Of a stretch of DNA of 64,000 bases, positions 55,361 through 64,000 are shown piece by piece. Origin of the DNA: Opisthocomus hoazin. Taxonomy: Eukaryota; Chordata; Aves; Opisthocomiformes; Opisthocomidae. The DNA lies in NCBI RefSeq assembly GCF_030867145.1, contig NC_134428.1, positions 24,717,537 to 24,781,536 on the forward strand. Reading direction: 5' to 3'. Both the position numbers and the translations under genes were made by a program. Each line of letters starts with the position of its first letter. Positions within the stretch are counted from its first letter, which is position 1. Under the pieces are notes generated by a model. It saw only the letters and a program-made list of their open reading frames with translations, had not been told where the DNA came from and made no database searches.

Positions 55361-58300
55361 TTAGAGCAACCTCTTATTTGCAATCTCTTTTCCCCACAAG
55401 CTCTGACTGGCCTCTACAGGGTCTGCCAGTCTGCATGAAAGAAGACTCACTTTCAGTCCGGTTCTCCGGCTGGGTGACAAAGCAGCCTGTGAAAACAGAA
55501 TCACAGAATATAGAAATAATTAATGGTCTTTGGTTTTACTGGTGTATAGCACTTGGAAATACATTATTTTCAAATATCACACAGCATATTTAATTGAAAA
55601 ATTTGGTTATACATATTTTACATTACTCTGTACATGAGTACACACGTTTTATGCTATATACCTGCCACTACTGAATAAAACACTGTAATTTTTTTCCTGG
55701 AAATAGAGGCAGAGGGTGGGAGAGATGGGAGAGTAAGAAAGGTTTTGCTAGGAAGGGCAAAAAATGATTAAAAAACGGAGTCAGTTTAGAGTTGTGCTAG
55801 AACGGGCAGTTCTATGAAAAAGGAATCCAGTCGGTATACAGCATGCAATCAAAAAAGTAAAGGATACTGCAAATCATAGCAGATCTTTTAACAATTGCTC
55901 CAGGCGTGTGAATCTAATACTGTTGTTACTTTAAGGAGAATTGCAGATTTTAGCCATACCTAATCACATTATTTCCAAAAATACAGGTAGCTGAGAAATA
56001 CACCTGGGTAACCCCATACAATCTGTTACACGTGTCGGCTGCGCCTTATTCTTGCAAACGGGTACCATTAACTTTATTCATTACAAGCCTACAGCCACAG
56101 AAGTCAGTGACCAAATCACGTATACACGCTTTGGAAATACCAGCCCCTTAATCAGCGTGGGCTGAGAGCAGTTTGTGCCTTCCATAGTTTGCCCGAAAGA
56201 GGCCTGCATGTATCTGATCCTGCAGGGACATCCCCTAGTGCTGAAATTATGACAAAGACTCTTTACTTGGAATATTCAGAGGATGTACAAAAATTAACTC
56301 TTATTTTTGAAAGTTCAGCAGATTTGACATGGAATTTTTCATTATTAAATATACTACTGAAGGAGAAACAGCCACTGCTTTAAATTAACATTAAATACTA
56401 ACTTTAACATAAATCTTGCTTCGTTCCAGAAGAAGTTGCCATTTCAATGCAGTCGTCTTGTCGTCTGTTAGAGCGAGGAACTCAGGGACCTATTAGTAAC
56501 AGGACATCACAGAACACTTCTTCAGCATATAGTTACAGCATCTCCACAACAAAATGTTGATGAAAAGAGCATCTTACGCATTTTTATGCATTTCTAAGCT
56601 GTATTTTTCTATTTTAATGTAGTGTTTGGTGTGATACATGTACTAAGACAGATTAATCAGAATAAATTGCAGGGTGTTTGAGAATGAAAGTTAGGGAGTT
56701 CCAACCATGTTCTCAGAAAAGTGTGAATTAATTAAGATAAAGCAGTATTCTGAATAGAGTATTCACTCTTAATTGGACATGTTTCTTCTTCTTAGCAGCT
56801 ACTGACTTCTAACTTTTGACTTCTTAAAAAGCCGTGTGTGTGTAGATATATCCATATGCACGGGTGGGTTTTTTACCCGGTATACACACACACACACACT
56901 TATATACAAAGAACATTTACATATATTTGTACTTTGCATCAGGCTTCACAGCTGAGATCAAAAGAAGAACAACCTAACTCATTTCCACTTACTGTGCAGC
57001 CTAATGTTTCCTCAGCTACACAGTCAGAGAGGTAACAAGAATAAAGAGTGCCGGTGTGATCCGTCAGGTCGACGAGTATGTCAAAGCTTGCAAAAGTTGA
57101 CTTTGAACCCGGAGAGATGTCACTGCAGAAAGTGCATGTGTTTGACATTTCGTTCACGATAAAACGGCATATTGAACTGAAAAATAAGAAGATAGTTAAT
57201 GCATATATGTAATTCCTCCGTGTCTGAAAATGTTTTCTAGACCGAGATTTCCCGAGAGACTCTTTCCCTTTAAAAGTAATTTCGCCTTCTACACTCTTAA
57301 GTCTGTCTGAGACAAAATGGCCTCTTTCTTCCTCTCTGCTCTAGGACCAGAAAGAGGAAGTCCCTCATAAAGCCTGCTCCTCTTCCTTGCTTCTTCTGGA
57401 AGTCTACACAACGGGAATTCACATGGCGTCCTCCAGAGGAGTTTTATTTCTTGACCAGAACTAGACTAAAATATTGTTCTATCTAATTTGGGTCAGGGGA
57501 AGAAGGATAAGCACTTTTAAATACAAATTTAAAACATGCAGTTGCTTACCATCTGTTGCGAATAACTTTAGATGCATTATCATCAATGTCCAGTGTAGAA
57601 ATGTAGCCATAAATAATGCCATAGACTGGTTCAAGTTTTGCATCATTCTGTAAAGCTTTTTCTTTCAGCTGTTCCACAGTATAAACATCAACTATAGTCT
57701 CCACTAGAAGTTTAAAAGACATGTTAAGTGTGTCTGGGAAAGACAACACAGAAGAGCAACAACAAAAATGGATCTTAGGGCAATAAAAAGGAGAGGATTT
57801 GATCTAAAGCACCAGCAAAGACCCACACACCTTTTTTTTTTTTAAGGCGGCTTATCATTCGGAGACAAAATATAAAACAAAAGGGGAGTCAAATCAGGAA
57901 AATATCTAATATTTAAGCTTTGTATCCCCCCAAAGGAGTTTTTGACAAAAACTTTCCCTCTCTATTTTTTTTACTTATTCAAGACAGAAGGAACGTGCCA
58001 GGCAGACTGCAAGTTGGTATGGTCACCAACCCTGAAGACACGTAACTGATATTATAAGAGATAGCACCAGAAACAACAGTCCAAACTTGAAATATTCAGC
58101 CACACTATACCTTAGTTTTGTTTCTATGAACATGCAGAACAAGAACTTGAAATTTCAACTGCACAGTGAACGTACACTATATAGTTAAATAAAATCAAAG
58201 TGTTCGGATCCATGCTTACAGTTAATGGATTCTTTTGACTGCTCCTCCATTTTATCAAGCAGAACTCCTGACTGTGCAGTCTCTTTTATGAAGCTGAAGA

Positions 58301-61300
58301 GAACATTTGCTTCTGCTGTTTCTTGAAAATGTATTTTTTAAAGTTATTAATATATGTAACATGTAAAAAACCCAGCATAATTATATTTTACAACTTTTTA
58401 TTCTGGTAACACCAACATGTTGTCTCTTGGAATTAGCAAAAGGAGAGAGAGGTAAGGGTGGAAGGCAAAAGCATTGGTCACCACGTAACAGACAAGAAGC
58501 AGGGAGCTTTCCAAGGCAAGCGGGCAGAAGAAATCAGACCTCCAAGAGATTCGTTTGTGCATTCTACTCTCCAATGACTACTAATACCAAAGCAAGACTT
58601 CAACAGCTCTTACCTGGATTAGTTGTAATGATGGTTTTTGATATCACAGTTGCAGTCATACAGTTCCTAAATTTGTCAAAATTTATTCTCACATCTGATG
58701 CAAATATTACTGTGCACAAAAAGAACCCTGTTACTGTAGAAGAAGTGTCATGTTAAGCACTACAATAAAAACATAAAAACCAGATATTATACCTGTTTCT
58801 CGTGGGATCCAACTCTGTGCAAGCTGGATAGATTCGTTATCCCAACTAAATTAAAGACAGTTAACGTGTCAAAACTTTTTTGAAACAGCACTCAAAGTGT
58901 TTAGTACTAAACTACTAAATAATGTAGTTATAATTAAATTAGCTGAAGAGGAATCAACTCCTTTGTTACATGCACATGCAAATGAAATGCCATGTATAGC
59001 CACAGGCATCTAGTCTGCAGCCAGCCAGGATGCTTTATGTATGGTCTAATACAGTCCCTACTTTATGCCATGCCAAACAGGATAAAATAAAGGGCTATTA
59101 GATTGTTCGACATGATTAAACGCAGAGTATACCTGGAAAAATACTGTGTGTATTTCAGAGCTTCGAGAAAAGTAATTTGTAACTAAAGGAAATCACAGTT
59201 AAAACAACTGCTTATCAGCTGAGCCTTTTCTGTGGGAACAAGCTGATTGCTCACATCCCTAGGCCAGCCGTTCAGCTGGCCTGCCAACACTGGAATCCTG
59301 GTGACTGCGGATGATGAGACCAGAGTGAGGTCAGTGGTATCCCTCAAAAACGATAATTTGATGGCTAAGTCACTTGATAAAATCTCATTCAGTTCCTCGT
59401 AAGTTTGGATGGCAAGAGTGCTGCCAAAGCACCGTTTTGTTCTGGTGGGTTTTTTCTTGATCTCTGGAAAAACGATTTAAGATATTTACTTGTTATATTT
59501 ACCTCCTCGCTGGTGGGCTCTGAAATAACTTCGCTACAGCGCTATTGCTCAAGGATTTCCTGAATCCTTGCCTCTACCTACGGCTCCACGAAAGCACAAA
59601 AAGCGCCGTTTCAGGTAACCCCAGCACCACCACCTGGTCTCTGCTTCTGAGGACCCCCTCAAGCTTCCAGCTCTGTGTCACTACAGACCAGCGCTGAAAG
59701 AAGACTGTCAGAGCTGCTGCTGCAGATCAACATTGGTGGCAGCTCAAGGGCTAGGAAACTTCACACCGTAAATGTTTATTAGTGTTCGTCTGTATCTGTT
59801 AACTGTGTTAAACATTACACTGCATGATAATACAGTTTGTAACCCAGACACAAAGTGCAATGCTATCTTGCTGCTTCTATCTAGGGAACAAAGGTCATTT
59901 CAACCAAGGGGCAGCACACCCAGTGCAAACGAACACCCACAGACCCTTGCACGTAGATAAGCCGGGCGTTTATTGAACAACTATGGGCAAAATGCAAGTG
60001 TTACTGTGTAAGCAACTCACTGCTTACACGCAGAAGTGGTGTGGACGTAGTCATGTTTGTAAATGGGATACAGTTTGAAAATATGGCCACAGTACTACTG
60101 AGATGTTTCTGTGCTATTTTAAACATTTAAAAACTGCTTCAACCTATTGCCATTCCACTTGTTAATTCTGTTTGGCTTTACAAATGAAGCATGCTCCTCT
60201 TTCCCCCCACTTAGTTTGTGGAAGAAAGGTACTGCCTTGGAGCTGTTTTTAAATGCCATTTCCTTGATTAGTTCAAATTTCCACATTGAAAAAATCAAAC
60301 TATTTGGAACTAAGCTTCATTTTGCCATTCGTGAGCTAGCAGTCTGTCAGCAAGTCACAAAACTAGCCAACATATGTAAGGTTGCTCTAATGAATCTCTT
60401 TTTTAAGCCTCTGTTCAGTGTAAACTGCTGCCTTGTCACAGTTGCCACCCAAATAACAATACATTTAGATTAAAAGACAGTGTTATAACAGTATGTATTA
60501 TAGTTAATTTCTTTACCTACTCTTGCATTAATTTCTGTATTTTAGTGAATTAAAAAATATTTTACCATACTATTGGAAAAGACATCTCTGTTTCATCATA
60601 CAGCTTTACTTCACACCTCTGACCTTTTCTTTTGTCTGAAGTCATGAAATATTTTGGCTCCCCAACCTTGAAGAAGAAAGAGAAGCAGTCACTTTTACTC
60701 TGCTGTTTAGGAGAATAAAAGTGATAACCTAGAAAACAGAACAGTTCAAAAAGGGGGGGAAAACCATGTACGCTCTTAAAAGAAATCCTATACACCACTA
60801 GAAGCTTAACAACAGTAATATGACTTCAAGATAAAGGGGCACATTTTATCTTATAATAATTTCCAGTTTACATATTTGCAAGTTATCTGCTGCTTGCACA
60901 AGCATGATTTCAAAAAGGCAACTGACTTAGGTTATTTCCATTCCCTTGATTTCCCCCCTCATGTTGGTGAAAAATCTGAAGTAGCTCGTGTAGTGGTTGT
61001 AACTCAGCTGAAGTGACTGCCAACCTAGGTGAACAAAGCCCAGTGATTCCTGTCCACTATGAGTCCCAAAATCTGCATTCACACTTGAGTCAGTCAAGTT
61101 ACCCATGGTACAGTACAAAAACACTTCTCTTTTGTGGCTCCTTAACTTACTGACATTACGGCTGCAAGGACATTAAGGATTCTTCCATCGAGGCTTTGCC
61201 CATTTGCAGTGATATCACCCAGTGAATAATAATCCTGAGGGTCCTTGACAGGCAGATGCAACAGAGAGAGTAGTTTGGTGTCCATTTCATAGCATGAAGA

Positions 61301-63172
61301 TGTTTTCACCACAGAATGATTTTCACTGAGCAATAATTTGTAGCAACTGGATAGTATGCACAAAACAAATCACATCGATCAGCATTGCACTCACAAATAT
61401 ATTAACAGTGTAAAATGTTAATTCAATTCACACGAGAAAAGAACTACTGATTTATTCCTCTATTATTTTCCATCAAGGTATGGGAAAGTTTGAATTAATT
61501 TGTTCTAAAATTGTCTTTAAAATTATGTACTTGACTGATGGAAGACTTATTACAGTGTACTTTATACTTATTTAGAGTTGAAATGCTAGCAATGTACAAC
61601 ACATATTTGTCAATCTTTCAGCCCTTATCAATCACTAAAAATAAAATGAACTCTGAAATGTCTGTAATCCAGGTAATTGAGAGGTTTTGGCATCGTGACA
61701 TAAGAAGACGGCACTACAGTCAGACTGGATTTGGTAAGGTGCAAAAGTAGCAGCCCAGTGACCTCAGTAATATTTATAATGCATTGTTAGCCAGTGAAAA
61801 TAAGATATATTCAATATATTCTGGATAAATATATTTCGCAAACGCTTCTGAAATCTATAGATTTAGAGCTCTTTTCCTCAGTGTAGCTTCTACCTAACAT
61901 TTGTTCTTTTACTTCTTTACGTCTAGCCAGAATGTAAGTAGTGAGTGTAACTACTACAGCTACACATCTGCTACATAGCTGAAGATGATCAGTAAGCCAG
62001 AACATAGAACTTCTAAGTTGCCAATTTAATGTGCATATATGCAATATTTTTGTGACCGTCATATGATTAAAAATATTACAGCATGACCAGTTAGGAAACA
62101 AACCCTAATTAAAGAACAGGTGTAGTAGTTTTGCAGCAGATGCTGCTGCAATCGGCTGTAAAGGAAAGCAAGTAGTGGCTTTGATCTTTCTGGAGAGAAC
62201 TACCAGTCTATGTTTTCGATTTACCTAGGAGTTACAGGGTTGAATTTTTCTTCCCTTTCTGCTTCCTTTGACTGAACTAAAGGATTTTCAATTGTAACTA
62301 AAATAAAACATTGATAAGTAATGTTAGAAAACTGAATATACATCAATATAAAGAGAAATGGCTTTTTAAAATGGTTGCTTTCAAGGTTGGTATGGTATGT
62401 GCAGTAACTACTGCTTTAATGTTTTCATACTGAAAACTGTATCAGTCCACACAGCTCACACCACTGCCAAAGTCCCACAGGAGTCTTCAGAACATTACTG
62501 GAAACAAAATGACACCGAGTTCTTGTGCGTATACTCTTCACAGTCACACATTTTAGCCAAACACTCTGATCTAGCAACCGTGGGCAGCAAAGTCTTTCTA
62601 TTAACGTAGCAAGATAAAAGCACATACCATAAATAAATACAAGATTTTTGTTGTGTTGTTATGAGCAATCGTCGTCATATCTATAAATAAATGAAGACAA
62701 ATACCAAACTACTCTGCAGAGCTCATTTTTCGTAATTTATAAGAACTGAATATAATGTAAGAATGTAGATCGATTTCCTACGGATAAGTTCTGGGTGGCT
62801 GCATTCAGTGGATTTGTGTCTAGTCTTTTTGTTGACATATTTACTGGTTTTGAATTTAAATCCTTGAAATCTTGCTCCTTTCCTCTTTATACTTAACATA
62901 ACTGAACAATTTGTTTCCAATTAGACTGTTTTCTGGATTCCTCAGAGAAAAATATAGCAAAACCACAAACACACAACACTGATTTACTGGAAAAAAACCA
63001 CATTTGAACGGAAACATGTTAAGAAGAAACTCCAACTTACCACAGTCACCAACTCGAAAGCTTTCTGAAAGTGATCTGATATACTCTTCTCTGCCCCAAG
63101 AACTTACATTGATAAAGTAAGTCGGTGAATCACGGATAGTAAAACCGAAGGTGTATCTTTCGGACCCAATGT
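55361..63172 (-). CDS. MEIOB: MEIOB, meiosis-specific OB-domain protein (5' partial, last 11 coding exons)
   Basis: Exons in transcript order: 63041-63172, 62225-62297, 61151-61346, 60566-60666, 58793-58845, 58614-58709, 58220-58321, 57550-57703, 56993-57176, 56403-56489 and 55361-55486 (TAA). They join in frame to 433 residues. MEIOB is an RPA1-like single-strand DNA binding protein that works with SPATA22 in meiotic double-strand break repair and crossing over. The match to human MEIOB runs throughout: [109 protein letters not shown] and [12 protein letters not shown] folds span most of this length. A CxxC-x10-CxxC zinc knuckle (CSIC...CTFC) is in exon 56993-57176, as in the RPA1 central OB fold. 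The first 40 or so residues must lie beyond position 64000, since the first exon here starts mid-codon (phase 1). Confidence 0.96.
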
Positions 63173-64000
63173 CTGCAAAAATCAACAGCACAGTTACAGT
63201 TCATTAGCACAGCTCGCTTTCAATCTGGAATATGTGTATAAAAACTATTATTCCGAGGCTTTCCTAGATTTTGTCACTGATCTGCTACCCGCAGCCTGGC
63301 GAGTACCACTAGAGCCCAGTAGCCCGCCCGGTGAACATCCCCAGTGCGGGGGGATGCTGCAGCTCACGCTGCGGCTGCACCGGTTCCACCTCACTCACCC
63401 ACCCACCCACCGCCCTCAACTTGGGGCTGCACTGTGTAAACTTACAGATCTAATGCACGAGAAATAAAAGAACTGTACGATGCTACATTCAAAGCATGGA
63501 CAAACACAAACAGGGATAGCGCATGAAGCAACGCTAGGAAGGAGCGTACACGCCAGCCCAAATTTTGTAGTGGGTAGGCTGTCTTTAGACAGCTGTGCTC
63601 ACATACCAGAGCCCTGCGATGACATACAAGGCTGCAGATCACGGACAGTGTCCCTGTCCAGATGGTACCAAGGGGTTTAACTGAATAAAGCAAAGTGTTT
63701 CTAGCTCTATGGAAAGTTCATGGTCAAGAGGGTACCAGTCTAGGAAACACTGCACTCCCTTTTCTCTTTCAGCTAATTAACAAAGCTTTCCATGGATCAT
63801 ACAGCATTATGCAATCCATTATTTTTAAATTATCAATGAAAACTGTCTAGAGATCCGCATAGAGTAAGCATAATCTGAGTGTGGTTCCATGGAGGCAGGA
63901 ATACGTACACCACGTTCTCAGACTGTGTAGAATTGTTTCTGGTGACGACGATGACTTCCTTCTGAAACTCACCGCTAGAGCAGCTCAGCGCGGTGACAAT
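63173..64000. other. MEIOB 5' intron sequence
   Basis: No exon matching the MEIOB N-terminus was found on the minus strand here. It also holds a short (CCCA)n patch near 63400. No gene of its own is recognised. Confidence 0.5.

Overview
The window looks like avian genomic DNA. It has compact genes with short GT-AG introns, GC-rich promoters, and at least nine CR1 LINE fragments ending in the bird-type ATTCTGTG or ATTCTATGA tail. The gene content matches the neighbourhood of human 16p13.3, which I remember as chicken chromosome 14. I found no bacterial-style genes, tRNA or rRNA genes, CRISPR arrays or viral elements.

Layout. (1) 1-17.5 kb, plus strand: the 3' part of a large gene of the mesothelin / stereocilin / otoancorin type. 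I could place 24 exons. They form six tandem copies of one four-exon module (A-B-C-D, about 200 residues each) with the same splice phases throughout. The 5' end lies outside the window and the 3' end is not certain. (2) 19.3-31.8 kb, plus strand: complete CIAO3 (NARFL / IOP1), 11 exons, 476 residues, a cytosolic Fe-S assembly factor, with a CpG-rich promoter carrying an NRF1-type palindrome. (3) 35.0-38.7 kb, minus strand: complete HAGHL, 8 exons, 282 residues. Intron 3 is mostly a G-rich minisatellite, and a 29-bp perfect inverted repeat lies upstream of the start. (4) 40.2-51.8 kb, minus strand: complete HAGH (glyoxalase II), 9 exons, 307 residues, with a mitochondrial start and an internal cytosolic start. 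Six of its internal exons have exactly the same lengths as those of HAGHL. (5) 52.0-53.4 kb, plus strand: intronless FAHD1, 223 residues, sharing a 223-bp divergent GC-rich promoter with HAGH. (6) 55.0-63.2 kb, minus strand: MEIOB, the last 11 coding exons (433 residues). The first coding exon or exons lie beyond the right edge.

How they work together. HAGH hydrolyses S-D-lactoylglutathione to D-lactate and glutathione, HAGHL is its paralogue, and FAHD1 handles mitochondrial oxaloacetate and acylpyruvates, so HAGH and FAHD1 form a divergent mitochondrial pair. CIAO3 and MEIOB act in unrelated processes (Fe-S maturation; meiotic recombination). HAGHL and HAGH are direct tandem neighbours here, whereas as I recall human HAGHL and HAGH lie about 1 Mb apart. 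This arrangement may be closer to the ancestral one.

The most unusual item is the modular mesothelin-like gene. Function calls for CIAO3, HAGHL, HAGH, FAHD1 and MEIOB rest on close residue-level agreement with the human proteins as I remember them. The mesothelin-like call rests on a weaker family resemblance plus synteny.
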